Shown: one piece after another, positions 39,994 to 48,235 of the stretch
Position numbering within the stretch: the stretch's first letter is position 1
Layout of the letters: each line of letters starts with the position of its first letter
Assembly (NCBI GenBank): GCA_051867615.1
Contig: JBJDYU010000042.1
Span: 1 to 50,406 of the forward strand
From: RGIG5472 sp051867615
GTDB lineage: Bacteria; Bacillota; Clostridia; Oscillospirales; Oscillospiraceae
DNA length: 50,406 nucleotides
Direction: 5' to 3'
Notes under the pieces: model-generated
Told to the model about the DNA's origin: nothing
The model's database searches: none
The model's input: the letters and a program-made list of their open reading frames with translations, nothing else
Program-made: the position numbers and the translations under genes

Positions 39994-41586
39994 TTGCGCC
40001 GCATTGCTGAAAACGCCGTTTCCGCATCCCGCGCGCTGTCTTTGTCGAGACGCCCGCAGGCCCGGGAGGTCTTTGGCATTTTCCGAAAACCCGTGGGGGA
40101 GTCGCTGCGCTCGGTGCTGCCCATCATGGGCATCGTGATCCTGCTCTGCTTTACCGTGACGCCCATCTCCAACAACGCCATGATGGCCTTCATCACCGGC
40201 GGCGTGATGCTCGTCGTGGGCATGGGCCTGTTCACGCTCGGCTCGGAGATGTCCATGATCCCGCTGGGCGAGGCGGTGGGCCGGGAGATCACCAAATCGA
40301 AAAAGGTCTCGGTCATCGTGGGCATGGCCTTCCTCATCGGCGTCATCATCACCGTGGCGGAGCCGGATCTGCAGGTGCTGGCGGACCAGGTGCCCGCCAT
40401 CCCGAACCGGGTCATCATCTGGTCGGTGGCGCTGGGCGTGGGCATTTTTCTCGTCATCGCCCTGCTGCGTATCCTGCTGGGCATCCCGCTGGCCCACCTG
40501 CTGGTGGGGTTCTATGTCGCGGTGTTCGCCCTGGCGTTTTTCGTCTCGCCGGATTTCTGGGCCGTGGCCTTTGACTCCGGCGGCGTCACCACCGGCCCCA
40601 TGACCGTGCCCTTTATCATGTCGCTCGGCGTGGGCGTCAGCGCGGTGCGAAACGACAAGCACGCCGTCAACGACAGCTTCGGTCTGGTGGCCCTCTGCTC
40701 CATCGGCCCCATTCTGACGGTGCTGGTGCTGGGCCTGCTGTACCCAACGGATGGCAGCGCCTATGAGCTGGCCGCCATACCGGACGCGGCCAACACGGCG
40801 GAGATGTGGGGGACCTATACCTCGGGCCTGCCCCATTATGCCTATGAGACGTTCTCGGCCCTCGCGCCCATCGCGGTGTTTTTTGTGCTCTTTCAGCTCG
40901 TGACCCGCCGCCTGCGGCGGAAGGAGGTCCTGAGCATGGCGGTGGGCCTGCTCTATGCCTATTTGGGGCTGACGCTGTTTCTCACGGGAGTGAACGTGGG
41001 CTTCATGCCTGTGGGCAGCTTTCTCGGGCAGAGTCTGGCTCTGCTGGAGTGCAACTGGGTGCTGCTCCCGGTGGCCATGGTCATCGGCTATTTCATCGTG
41101 GCGGCGGAGCCTGCGGTCCATGTGCTGAACCGGCAGGTGGAGGAGATCACCTCCGGCGCCATTCCCGCCGGCGCCATGAAAACGGCGCTTTCCGTCGGCG
41201 TTTCCGTCTCTCTGGCTCTGGCCATGATCCGGGTGCTGACGGGCATTTCCGTCATGTGGTTCCTGCTGCCGGGCTACGCGCTCTCCCTGCTGCTGTCCTA
41301 CCGGGTGCCGAAGATCTTCACCTCCATCGCCTTCGACTCCGGCGGCGTGGCCTCCGGTCCCATGACGGCCACTTTCCTGCTGCCCTTCGCCACCGGAGCC
41401 TGCGCGGCCCTTGGCGGCAATGTGGTGACGGACGCCTTCGGCGTGGTGGCCATGGTGGCCATGACGCCGCTGCTCACCATCCAGCTGCTGGGCCTGCGCT
41501 ATCAGCGAGCCCTGCGCCGCGCGCCCGCCCATGCTCCCTCCGCCGCGGACCTTGTCCCGGCGGAGGAGATCATCGAGCTGATGTAA
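39994..41586 (+). CDS. DUF1538 multi-pass membrane protein
   Basis: 530 residues from a TTG at 39994, with AAAGGAGG 8 bases upstream. The protein is an internal duplication: two halves of about 250 residues each, each carrying the hallmark AFDSGGVTTGPMT/AFDSGGVASGPMT motif (about residues 190-203 and 448-461), with about 12-14 membrane segments in all. DUF1538 proteins look like transporters of unknown substrate. The gene starts an operon with a double PII-like protein 12 bases downstream, which suggests that transport is gated by a PII-type sensor. Short N-terminal cytoplasmic tail with several arginines. Confidence 0.88.
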   Translation: MRRIAENAVSASRALSLSRRPQAREVFGIFRKPVGESLRSVLPIMGIVILLCFTVTPISNNAMMAFITGGVMLVVGMGLFTLGSEMSMIPLGEAVGREITKSKKVSVIVGMAFLIGVIITVAEPDLQVLADQVPAIPNRVIIWSVALGVGIFLVIALLRILLGIPLAHLLVGFYVAVFALAFFVSPDFWAVAFDSGGVTTGPMTVPFIMSLGVGVSAVRNDKHAVNDSFGLVALCSIGPILTVLVLGLLYPTDGSAYELAAIPDAANTAEMWGTYTSGLPHYAYETFSALAPIAVFFVLFQLVTRRLRRKEVLSMAVGLLYAYLGLTLFLTGVNVGFMPVGSFLGQSLALLECNWVLLPVAMVIGYFIVAAEPAVHVLNRQVEEITSGAIPAGAMKTALSVGVSVSLALAMIRVLTGISVMWFLLPGYALSLLLSYRVPKIFTSIAFDSGGVASGPMTATFLLPFATGACAALGGNVVTDAFGVVAMVAMTPLLTIQLLGLRYQRALRRAPAHAPSAADLVPAEEIIELM

Positions 41587-41598
41587 GGAGGTGCCGTT

Positions 41599-42306
41599 AT
41601 GAGCCGATTGTATCTGATGATCACCGTCACCAGCCGGGTGGCCGGCGCCAAGCGCTTTCTTGATTTTTATCAGGCCTACGGCGTGCCTGTGGTGCTGACG
41701 GCGCTGGGCCGCGGCACCGCCAGCGACGATATCCTGAGCACGCTGGGCCTGGAGGCCACGGAAAAGGCGGTGCTGTTTTCCGTGGTCACGCCGGAGAAGA
41801 AAAAGCTCCTGCTGAAGGAGCTGGTGCGCACCCTGCACATCGCCGCACCGGGCCGGGGCATCGCCATGAGCCTGCCCATGAGCAGCATCGGCGGCAGGAC
41901 CGCCATGAATTATCTTCTGTCCGGCAGCGCCGGGGACGTGCCGCTGCCGGAGGACGACAAAGAGGAGGGAACGACCATGTCCAACCCAGCCTATCAGCTC
42001 ATCATCGCCGTGACGAACCGCGGCTATACCGACCAGGTGATGGAGGCGGCCCGCTCCGCCGGCGCGGGCGGCGGCACGGTGATCCATGCCCGCAGCACCG
42101 GCGCGGACGGAGAGAGCAAATTCTTCGGTATGTCCATCGCGGAGGAGCGGGAGATGCTGTTCATCGTGGCCTCCGCGGAGGATAAAAACGCCATCATGCA
42201 GGCCATCATGGCCCGGGCGGGCATGGAGACCAAGGCCCAGGCCGTGGCCTTCTCCCTGCCGCTGGACGAGGTGGCGGGCCTGCGCACCGTGGACTTAAGC
42301 GACTGA
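41599..42306 (+). CDS. Tandem PII-like regulatory protein
   Basis: 235 residues, AAGGAGGTG site. Two PII-type ferredoxin-like domains in one chain: residues about 1-105 (RLYLMITVTSRVAGAKRFLD) and about 125-228 (AYQLIIAVTNRGYTDQVMEA, AGAGGGTVIHARSTGADGES, MLFIVASAEDKNAIMQAIM). The second half carries the T-loop-like GGTVIHARS segment; the first one appears shorter (VVLTALGRGTASDDILSTLG). PII proteins are normally separate 110-residue trimers that bind ATP/ADP and 2-oxoglutarate. This one is likely to regulate the preceding DUF1538 membrane protein, as PII AmtB-type pairs do (inference). Confidence 0.82.
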   Translation: MSRLYLMITVTSRVAGAKRFLDFYQAYGVPVVLTALGRGTASDDILSTLGLEATEKAVLFSVVTPEKKKLLLKELVRTLHIAAPGRGIAMSLPMSSIGGRTAMNYLLSGSAGDVPLPEDDKEEGTTMSNPAYQLIIAVTNRGYTDQVMEAARSAGAGGGTVIHARSTGADGESKFFGMSIAEEREMLFIVASAEDKNAIMQAIMARAGMETKAQAVAFSLPLDEVAGLRTVDLSD

Positions 42307-42341
42307 TGACGGCCCCGTAGCAGGGGAGAAAGGAACAGCCT

Positions 42342-42929
42342 ATGGAAAAGAGACATCCCATCGCCACCATTGCCATGGCGAACGGCGCGAAGATCGTGGT
42401 GGAGCTGTACCCGGAGGAGGCGCCCAATACGGTAAACAGCTTTATTTATCTCGCAAAGCAGGGCGCATTCGACCATTACGCCATCCAGCGCGTGGTCCCG
42501 GGCTGGGTGCTGGACGTGAGCTACACCGCCTTCGGCAAAGACATCTGCAAGTATCTCATCCCCAACGAATCCCCCTCTCAGGGCTTTCCCAACCACCTGA
42601 AGGTGGAGCCGGGCGTCATCGCCATGGGCGGCTACGCCCCGGACGAGATCGCGGGAGGCGAGTTTTACTTCCCCTATACCAGCGAGAATCTGGACGGCCG
42701 CTATCCCGCCTTCGGCAAGGTGCTGAGCGGCTGGGAGGAGGTGGAGCGCATCGAGAAGGTGCCGCTGCGCCCGGTGCCCACCCGCCAGCAGCTGGAGATC
42801 AACGAGCCCGTCACGCCTGAGGTCATCGAGAGCGTCACGGTGGAGACCTTCGGCGTGGATTATCCCGAGCCGCTGCGCTATGAGGACCGGGAGCTGCCCT
42901 TCAACTGGTTTTTGGAGGAGCAGGGCTGA
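42342..42929 (+). CDS. Cyclophilin-type peptidyl-prolyl isomerase
   Basis: 195 residues with a GAGAAAGGA site. A cyclophilin barrel is recognisable: ATIAMANGAKIVVELYPEEA and PNTVNSFIYLAKQGAFDHYA, then IQRVVPGWVLD in the place of FHRVIPGFMIQ, and GVIAMGGYAPDEIAGGEFYF. The catalytic arginine is present (QRVV), but the usual Q-G-G-D pattern is altered, and the C-terminus extends about 40 residues (VTPEVIESVTVETFGVDYPE) beyond the core. No signal peptide, so cytoplasmic. Third gene in a row with the DUF1538 pair, 35 bases after it. Confidence 0.88.
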   Translation: MEKRHPIATIAMANGAKIVVELYPEEAPNTVNSFIYLAKQGAFDHYAIQRVVPGWVLDVSYTAFGKDICKYLIPNESPSQGFPNHLKVEPGVIAMGGYAPDEIAGGEFYFPYTSENLDGRYPAFGKVLSGWEEVERIEKVPLRPVPTRQQLEINEPVTPEVIESVTVETFGVDYPEPLRYEDRELPFNWFLEEQG

Positions 42930-43083
42930 AAGCGCCGCGTTTGCCCCCGGAAAAGTTTTCCTGATGTTATAAAAGCCGCGGCCCGCACCGTTTCGCTGGA
43001 GCAGGAAACGCCTCGCTGTCAACACGCCCTTGCCCGGAAACGCGCAGGAATCATCCGCTTTTTCAATATGCGCTGAATCCCTC

Positions 43084-43112
43084 TTGCTTTTCTCCTGCCC
43101 AAGGCGTATACT
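43084..43112 (+). promoter_or_regulatory. Promoter of the cation antiporter gene
   Basis: TTGCTT (43084-43089), 17-base spacer and TATACT (43107-43112), giving an untranslated leader of about 110 bases. The part of the 300-base gap before it (42930-43083) shows no gene or clear structure. Confidence 0.65.
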
Positions 43113-43159
43113 TTTCACGGGAATGAAGTGCTCCCCTGGGAAACCTAAACCGCTTTTTT

Positions 43160-43202
43160 AGCTGATGACTTCTGTGATCTTGCGTCGCAGGGGGCGTCAG
43201 CT
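43160..43202 (+). promoter_or_regulatory. Hairpin with short T-run in the antiporter leader
   Basis: Outer stem 43160-43169 with 43193-43202 and inner stem 43172-43177 with 43185-43190 form a rod-like hairpin, followed by CTTTTCT. It could act as a leaky terminator or an RNA sensor element in the leader of the transporter gene. I do not recognise a known riboswitch. Confidence 0.4.
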
Positions 43203-43229
43203 TTTCTGCGCGTATCAGGAGGAATTTTT

Positions 43230-44447
43230 ATGCTGACTTCACTGGCGCTCATTTTTCTCGTGGGCCTGAGCCTTGCCGCCATCTGCCAGAAGATCCGGCT
43301 CCCGAGGATCATCGGTATGCTCGTCACCGGCATTGTCCTGGGGCCGTATGTCCTTGACTTGCTGGACCCGTCCATCCTTGGGATATCCGCGGACCTGCGC
43401 CAGATGGCCCTGGTCATCATCCTGATCAAGGCGGGCCTGTCGCTGAACATCAGCGACCTGAAAAAAGTGGGCCGTCCGGCTGTCCTGATGTCCTTTCTGC
43501 CGGCGGTGTTTGAGATCCTCGCCTTTGTCCTCTTTGCGCCGGCGGTGCTCGGCGTTGACCGGATCGAGGCCGCCATTATGGGCGCCGTTCTCGGCGCGGT
43601 GTCTCCCGCGGTGGTCGTGCCCAGAATGGTGCAGCTGATGGAGGAGGGGTACGGCACACGGAAAAGCATTCCGCAGATGATCCTTGCCGGCGCTTCTCTC
43701 GACGATGTGTTTGTCATCGTGCTTTTCACCACCTTTGTCGGCATGGCCCGGGGAGAAGCCGCGAACCTCATAAGCTTTGTCAACATTCCCGTCTCCATCG
43801 TTCTGGGGCTGCTGCTCGGCGCGGCGGTGGGCTATGGGCTGAGCTGGTTTTTTGAGACGAACTACTCCCATCAGCATCTCGTGCGGAACAGCATGAAAGT
43901 CATTATCGTGCTTGGCGCCGCGTTCCTGCTGCTGGCGGTGGAGGAGTGGCTGGACGGCGTCGTGGCGGTTTCCGGGCTGCTGGCTATTATGAGTATGGCG
44001 ATGGTGCTGGCCATGCGAAGCGTTCCGGAGGTGACAACGCGGCTGCGGGAGAAGTACGGCAAGCTGTGGCTCGCCGCGGAGGTGATTCTGTTCGTGCTGG
44101 TGGGCGCGGCGGTGGATATCCGCTACACCGTGGAGGCGGGAGCGGGCGCGGTGCTGATGATTTTCGTCGGCCTCCTGTTCCGCTCGGCGGGCGTGTGGCT
44201 GTGTATGCTGGGCACCGGCCTGAACACGAAAGAGCGGCTGTATTGCGTCATCGCGTATCTGCCGAAAGCCACCGTGCAGGCGGCCATCGGCGCGGTGCCG
44301 CTGTCGCTGGGGCTGCCCTGCGGCAATATCGTTTTATCCGTTGCGGTCCTCTCCATTTTGATCACCGCGCCGCTGGGTGCCATCGGGATGGATGGGAGTT
44401 ATCAGAAGCTCCTCACCAAAGAGAGCGCGGCCTGCCCCAAGCCGTGA
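43230..44447 (+). CDS. Cation:proton antiporter (CPA1/NhaP-like)
   Basis: 405 residues, AGGAGGA site. About 12 membrane segments. The N-terminus LIFLVGLSLAAICQKIRLPR with GMLVTGIVLGPYVLDLLDP is typical of the CPA Na+/H+ exchanger superfamily, and VLGAVSPAVVVPRMVQLMEE followed by ILAGASLDDVFVIVLF shows the conserved ion-binding region with an Asp pair (SLDD). It should exchange Na+ or K+ for protons across the cell membrane. Its leader contains a stable hairpin. The terminator at 44544 follows after about 100 bases. Confidence 0.9.
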   Translation: MLTSLALIFLVGLSLAAICQKIRLPRIIGMLVTGIVLGPYVLDLLDPSILGISADLRQMALVIILIKAGLSLNISDLKKVGRPAVLMSFLPAVFEILAFVLFAPAVLGVDRIEAAIMGAVLGAVSPAVVVPRMVQLMEEGYGTRKSIPQMILAGASLDDVFVIVLFTTFVGMARGEAANLISFVNIPVSIVLGLLLGAAVGYGLSWFFETNYSHQHLVRNSMKVIIVLGAAFLLLAVEEWLDGVVAVSGLLAIMSMAMVLAMRSVPEVTTRLREKYGKLWLAAEVILFVLVGAAVDIRYTVEAGAGAVLMIFVGLLFRSAGVWLCMLGTGLNTKERLYCVIAYLPKATVQAAIGAVPLSLGLPCGNIVLSVAVLSILITAPLGAIGMDGSYQKLLTKESAACPKP

Positions 44448-44543
44448 ACGGCTGCATACTTCGGTATATCTGGGTTGGCGTGCGAAAAGGAACGCCGCTG
44501 AACGCCCGTGCCGGGCGTCCGGCAAAGCAGCAACAGAAAAACC

Positions 44544-44588
44544 GCCGCCGGCGCTGGCTTTACGGTCAGAACCGGCGGCTCTTTTTTT
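44544..44588. terminator. Bidirectional terminator between antiporter and TetR genes
   Basis: Stem GCCGCCGG (44544-44551) with 44572-44579, followed by TCTTTTTTTT. It overlaps the last codons of the convergent TetR gene. Read on the minus strand it ends in GGTTTTTC, so it can serve both. Confidence 0.85.
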
Positions 44589-45078
44589 TACTGTACTGGC
44601 GAAGCAATTCCTGCATTTGCTCCGGCGTTTCCCGCATTCCCCGGCGGATCCATTCCTCGATCCAGCCGAACAGCGCTCCGGCAAACCACGCTTTCATATA
44701 AGCCGGAACATTCTGCGTTTCGGCCTCCACGCCGACGGTTTCCCGGATGATAGCGAGCATATGGTGGGACAGCCCGCAGCGGTACAGGAGCATATAAAAG
44801 TCCCGCTGCCCGTAATAATGCCGCAGCAGGCTGAGGGCCCAGTCCGGGTCTCCGGCGGCTTCAAACTCCCGGCCCCATTGCCTGATCAATACGGTCATGT
44901 AGTACCGGATCACATCGCCGGTGCTTTTGTAATGGCGGTAAAACGAAGCGCGGCCCACGCCGGCGCACCGGACGACCTGCGTGACGGTGATCTCCTCAAA
45001 CGGATACTGCTCCATCAGGCTCAAAAGCGCCCGGGTGACCTGCTCCTGCACATAGGTCAGCTTTACTTCCTCTGCCAT
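44566..45078 (-). CDS. TetR/AcrR-family regulator
   Basis: 170 residues. N-terminal TetR helix-turn-helix: residues about 8-55 with FEEITVTQVVRCAGVGRASF then YRHYKSTGDVIRYY. The C-terminal helical domain (about 60-170) has aromatic-rich ligand-pocket segments (HYYGQRDFYMLLYRCGLSHH) typical of the subgroup that regulates efflux or hydrolase genes. ATG with an AGAGGAAG site. It is divergent from the alpha/beta hydrolase gene, the probable target; the 104 bases between them should contain its operator, but I found no clear palindrome. Confidence 0.9.
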   Translation of the reverse strand: MAEEVKLTYVQEQVTRALLSLMEQYPFEEITVTQVVRCAGVGRASFYRHYKSTGDVIRYYMTVLIRQWGREFEAAGDPDWALSLLRHYYGQRDFYMLLYRCGLSHHMLAIIRETVGVEAETQNVPAYMKAWFAGALFGWIEEWIRRGMRETPEQMQELLRQYSKKKSRRF

Positions 45079-45182
45079 GATACAAAACCTCGTCTTTGTC
45101 TCATTTTGCTTCCGCCTGTTGCATTTCCCCTTTCTGCATGATACAAATGTCTCGCAAAATAGTCAACAGAAAGAGGGAAAAT

Positions 45183-46127
45183 ATGAAGAAACTACTCAAG
45201 ATAGCAGCCGTCGTGCTGGCGGTCATCGCCGCGCTGGCGCTGCTGCTTATCCTGCTGCTGTCCTGGATGTCGAAGCAGCCCGCGGTGGCGGCGAACTACT
45301 ATGCGGAGGTAACGGCTGCGGCTCCGCTGGAGCAAAAATACACGCAAAAGGGCGCCTTCGGCGTATCGACCTGGGAGCAGGACGCGGAGGATGAAAAGCT
45401 CGGGAAATTTACAATCTGGTATCCCACGCCGATGGAAACAGCCGGCGGTACCTATCCGGCTGTGGTCATGGCCAACGGCACCGGGGTCCCGGCGTCGAAA
45501 TACAGCGCGGTCTTTGACCATCTGGCTTCCTGGGGCTTCATCGTCATCGGCAACGAGGACGAAGGCTCCTGGGACGGCGCGTCCTCCGCGGCGTGTCTGG
45601 ACCTGCTTCTGCGGCTGAACGGGGACAGCGGTAGTGTTTTCTTCGGGAAGATTGATACGGACAGCATCGGCGTCGCCGGCCATTCCCAGGGCGGCGTGGG
45701 TGCGATCAACGCGGTGACCGCCCAGGAAAACGGCGGTGTGTACAAGGCCGTTTACACCGCCAGCACCACCCACATAGCCCTGGCGCAGCTGCTCGGCTGG
45801 CCTTATGACGTGAGCCGGGTGGGCGTCCCGTATTTCATGACCGCCGGGACAAAGCAGGCGGACGCGGGCAATGAAAAGGACGCGGGCATCGCGCCGCTGT
45901 CGTCCCTGCAGGAGAACTACGGCGCTGTTTCCGACGATGTGGTAAAAGTGCTTGCAAGGCGGGCGGACGCGGATCACGGCGATATGCTCGCCATGGCGGA
46001 CGGATACATGACGGCGTGGTTTTTGTACTGGCTTCAGGGCGAGGAAGAAGCCGGGACGGTCTTTTTCGGGGCGGAAGCCGAGATCCTGCGAAACGATAAC
46101 TGGCAGGATGTGCAGAAGAACAGATGA
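45183..46127 (+). CDS. Alpha/beta hydrolase with N-terminal membrane anchor
   Basis: 314 residues from the ATG at 45183, with GAGGG upstream. An N-terminal hydrophobic stretch (residues about 7-30, VVLAVIAALALLLILLLSWM) anchors or exports it. The hydrolase domain begins with FTIWYPTPMETAGGTYPAVV and has the nucleophile elbow GHSQGG (Ser at about 165) and a plausible His (ADADHGDM) late in the chain; its acid residue is less clear. It resembles the platelet-activating-factor acetylhydrolase/chlorophyllase-like clan of esterases. Substrate unknown. The divergent TetR gene suggests induction by a small molecule. Confidence 0.82.
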   Translation: MKKLLKIAAVVLAVIAALALLLILLLSWMSKQPAVAANYYAEVTAAAPLEQKYTQKGAFGVSTWEQDAEDEKLGKFTIWYPTPMETAGGTYPAVVMANGTGVPASKYSAVFDHLASWGFIVIGNEDEGSWDGASSAACLDLLLRLNGDSGSVFFGKIDTDSIGVAGHSQGGVGAINAVTAQENGGVYKAVYTASTTHIALAQLLGWPYDVSRVGVPYFMTAGTKQADAGNEKDAGIAPLSSLQENYGAVSDDVVKVLARRADADHGDMLAMADGYMTAWFLYWLQGEEEAGTVFFGAEAEILRNDNWQDVQKNR

Positions 46128-46273
46128 GAGCCTCCCGCGCATACCCTCCGCCGCCTGTGCAGCCCGCCACAGGCGGCGGCTATTTCATGCGCGCCGCGTG
46201 GAGCGGCTCCGCCGGCCCTGCGCTGACCGGCAGAGGGAGACAGCCGCAGCGCGCAGATTTTTCAAAAAACGCA

Positions 46274-46302
46274 TTGACAAACATCTATGTGATACTTATA
46301 AT
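46274..46302 (+). promoter_or_regulatory. Consensus promoter of the arsR-type operon
   Basis: TTGACA (46274-46279), exactly 17 bases, TATAAT (46297-46302). Both boxes are perfect, so the promoter needs tight repression, fitting the operators that overlap it. Confidence 0.92.
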
Positions 46303-46319
46303 ATAGACAAACATCGATG
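46276..46319 (+). promoter_or_regulatory. Two tandem ArsR operators
   Basis: GACAAACATCTATG (46276-46289) is repeated as GACAAACATCGATG (46306-46319), one mismatch. Each contains the small palindrome CATC-G/T-ATG. The first overlaps the -35 and spacer, the second covers the start-site region, so repressor binding would block RNA polymerase. Confidence 0.8.
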
Positions 46320-46332
46320 GGAGGCGCAGCGT

Positions 46333-46647
46333 ATGGCGCTTGACGAGAAGAAAGCCGCGATGGTGTTCAAAGCCTTCTGCGACGAAAACCGCATCCGTAT
46401 TCTGACGCTGCTGTGCGGCGGCGAGAAGTGCGCCTGCAAGCTGCTGGATGAGCTGAACATCAGCCAGCCCACCCTGTCCCATCATATGAAGATCCTCTGT
46501 GATTCGGGGGTCGTGACAGGCCGCAGGGAGGGGAAGTGGATGCACTATTCCATATCCCCGGAGGGTTCGGCGGCTGCCGCGCAATACCTGCGGGAGCTGA
46601 CGCAAGCCGCCTGCCCGGAGGCAGACAAGCCGTGCTGTGAAAGGTAA
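46333..46647 (+). CDS. ArsR-family metalloregulator
   Basis: 104 residues from the ATG at 46333 (GGAGG about 9 bases upstream). Winged helix-turn-helix of the ArsR/SmtB family: RIRILTLLCGGEKCACKLLD, then ISQPTLSHHMKILCDSGVVT. The ligand-type EKCACKLL stretch matches the ELCVCDL motif of ArsR, with two cysteines in the first DNA-binding helix region; the C-terminus ACPEADKPCC adds three more. It should repress its own operon until arsenite, or another thiophilic metal(loid), binds the cysteines. First gene of the operon with a permease and a thioredoxin-like protein. Confidence 0.92.
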   Translation: MALDEKKAAMVFKAFCDENRIRILTLLCGGEKCACKLLDELNISQPTLSHHMKILCDSGVVTGRREGKWMHYSISPEGSAAAAQYLRELTQAACPEADKPCCER

Positions 46648-46728
46648 TTCACTGCTTTTCCGCACGGCTTACGCAGCGCCCGCGATATCGACATATTTGA
46701 ATGTAACGATTTTACGAGGAGGGTTTCC

Positions 46729-47742
46729 ATGAGAGCCGTCAAAACCGGATGGGACTTTTTCCAGAGCGAAGTTCTTGGTATGCAATGGCTGAACCGGCTG
46801 ATCGGCAGCGCCGTGGAGGCCGCCGGGTTCGATACGGCGGGCCGGGTCGGCGGCAGCATCCGCTTTTTCTTCTACGACATCATCAAGATCATGGTCCTGC
46901 TGGGCGTATTGATCTTTCTCATCTCCTACATCCAGAGCTACTTTCCGCCGGAGCGTACAAAACGCATCCTGGGCCGTTTCCGGGGCGTCGGGGCCAACTG
47001 CGCCGCCGCGCTGCTCGGCACGGTGACGCCCTTTTGCTCCTGCTCGTCCATTCCGCTGTTCATCGGCTTTACCGGCGCGGGCCTGCCGCTGGGCGTGACG
47101 TTCTCTTTCCTGATCTCGTCGCCCATGGTGGATTTAGGGAGCCTGGTGCTGCTGATGAGCATTTTCGGCTGGAAGGTCGCCGTTGTGTATGTGGCGCTGG
47201 GGCTGGTGATCGCGGTTGCCGGCGGTACGCTCATTGAAAAGCTGCACCTGGAAAATCAGGTGGAGGAATTCATCCGCAATGGTAAGGCCATCGAGGTCCC
47301 GCAGGAGGAACTGCATTTCAAAGACCGGATGCGCTACGCCTGGGAGCAGGTGGTATCCACCGCCAGAAAAGTCGCGCCCTATGTGCTGATCGGCGTCGCC
47401 ATCGGCGCGGTGATACACAACTGGATCCCGGAGGAGTGGATCGTGCAGCTCCTCGGTACCGGCAATCCCTTCGGCGTGTTCCTCGCGACCCTTGCCGGCG
47501 TTCCCATGTACGCCGATATTTTCGGCACCATCCCCATCGCGGAGGCGCTGCTGGCAAAGGGCGCGCGGCTCGGCGTGGTGCTGTCCTTCATGATGGCCGT
47601 CACCACGCTGTCCCTGCCCTCCATGATCATGCTCCGCAAGGCCGTAAAGCCGAAGCTGCTGGGCATTTTCGCTGCGATCTGCACGGTTGGCATCATCATC
47701 GTCGGTTACTTTTTCAACGCGGTTCAACCTTTTATCATCTGA
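46729..47742 (+). CDS. Permease of the DUF318/ArsP-like family
   Basis: 337 residues, GAGGAGGG site. About eight membrane segments with the hallmark TPFCSCSSIPLFIGFTGAG motif (about residues 101-119) and a second conserved VPMYADIFGTIPIAEALLAK near 263-282. The cysteine-rich motif in the first half is typical of the ArsP/YraQ/SO_0444 transporters, which export organoarsenicals or copper/zinc, often using a thiol-linked step. It pairs here with the ArsR regulator and the redox-active thioredoxin-like protein that follows. A long soluble loop lies between the halves (about 178-205). Confidence 0.88.
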   Translation: MRAVKTGWDFFQSEVLGMQWLNRLIGSAVEAAGFDTAGRVGGSIRFFFYDIIKIMVLLGVLIFLISYIQSYFPPERTKRILGRFRGVGANCAAALLGTVTPFCSCSSIPLFIGFTGAGLPLGVTFSFLISSPMVDLGSLVLLMSIFGWKVAVVYVALGLVIAVAGGTLIEKLHLENQVEEFIRNGKAIEVPQEELHFKDRMRYAWEQVVSTARKVAPYVLIGVAIGAVIHNWIPEEWIVQLLGTGNPFGVFLATLAGVPMYADIFGTIPIAEALLAKGARLGVVLSFMMAVTTLSLPSMIMLRKAVKPKLLGIFAAICTVGIIIVGYFFNAVQPFII

Positions 47743-47760
47743 AATCAGGAGGAATTCACT

Positions 47761-48126
47761 ATGGCACTGTTTCATTTCGGCAAGAAGGAAGAAGAAAAGA
47801 AGGCTCCCGCCTGCTGCTGCGGCGCGGAGGCGCAGATCGGAGAAAGCGCCGACTGCTGCTGCGGCGCGCCCGCGGAGGGCGTCCGCTCGGTCAAGGTCCT
47901 TGGTGCGGGCTGCAAGACCTGCCACGAGCAGTACGAGAACGCAAAGGCCGCCGTCAAAGCCCTGGGGCTTTCTGTGGAGGTGGAGTATATCACGGACATG
48001 GAGAAGGTCATGGGCTACGGCGTCATGTCCATGCCCGCCATCGTGGTCAATGAAAAGGTCGTTTCCATGGGCAGGCTCCTGAAAGCGGCCGACGTGGAGA
48101 AGCTGCTGCGCGGGCAGGGCTGCTGA
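47761..48126 (+). CDS. Thioredoxin-like redox-active disulfide protein with Cys-rich N-terminus
   Basis: 121 residues, AGGAGGA site. C-terminal part (about residues 42-121) is the small thioredoxin-like domain of the redox-active disulfide protein 2 family: KVLGAGCKTCHEQYENAKAA with C51-x2-C54, then a MSMPAIVVNEKVVSMGR cis-proline loop. The N-terminal extension carries two CCCGA motifs (CCC at residues 18-20 and 32-34) that are not part of the fold and could bind metal or arsenite. It may reduce or hand over the substrate of the permease. Last gene of the ArsR operon. Confidence 0.86.
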   Translation: MALFHFGKKEEEKKAPACCCGAEAQIGESADCCCGAPAEGVRSVKVLGAGCKTCHEQYENAKAAVKALGLSVEVEYITDMEKVMGYGVMSMPAIVVNEKVVSMGRLLKAADVEKLLRGQGC

Positions 48127-48174
48127 CAGGAAAACAGGCGGCGCTTCAGCCGCCGGAGCGATATAACGAAAAGA

Positions 48175-48213
48175 AAAGGCAGACCATGGATGTTTTCCAT
48201 GTGTCTGCCTTTA
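48175..48213. terminator. Bidirectional terminator
   Basis: A 15-bp stem (48175-48190 with 48196-48212) with one bulged base and a TGTTT loop, flanked by A-run and T-run between the convergent ArsR operon and the MerR gene. Confidence 0.82.
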
Positions 48214-48235
48214 TCCTGCGGTGTCGCGCTGCCGC

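Noticed and set aside
38887..42087. Long minus-strand reading frame across the DUF1538 and PII-like genes
   Set aside because: Antisense shadow with extreme His/Gly/Arg composition; the plus-strand genes have proper starts and domains.
43123..43161. 12-codon leader peptide before the antiporter gene
   Set aside because: Its ATG would be within a few bases of the predicted transcript start and has no ribosome site.
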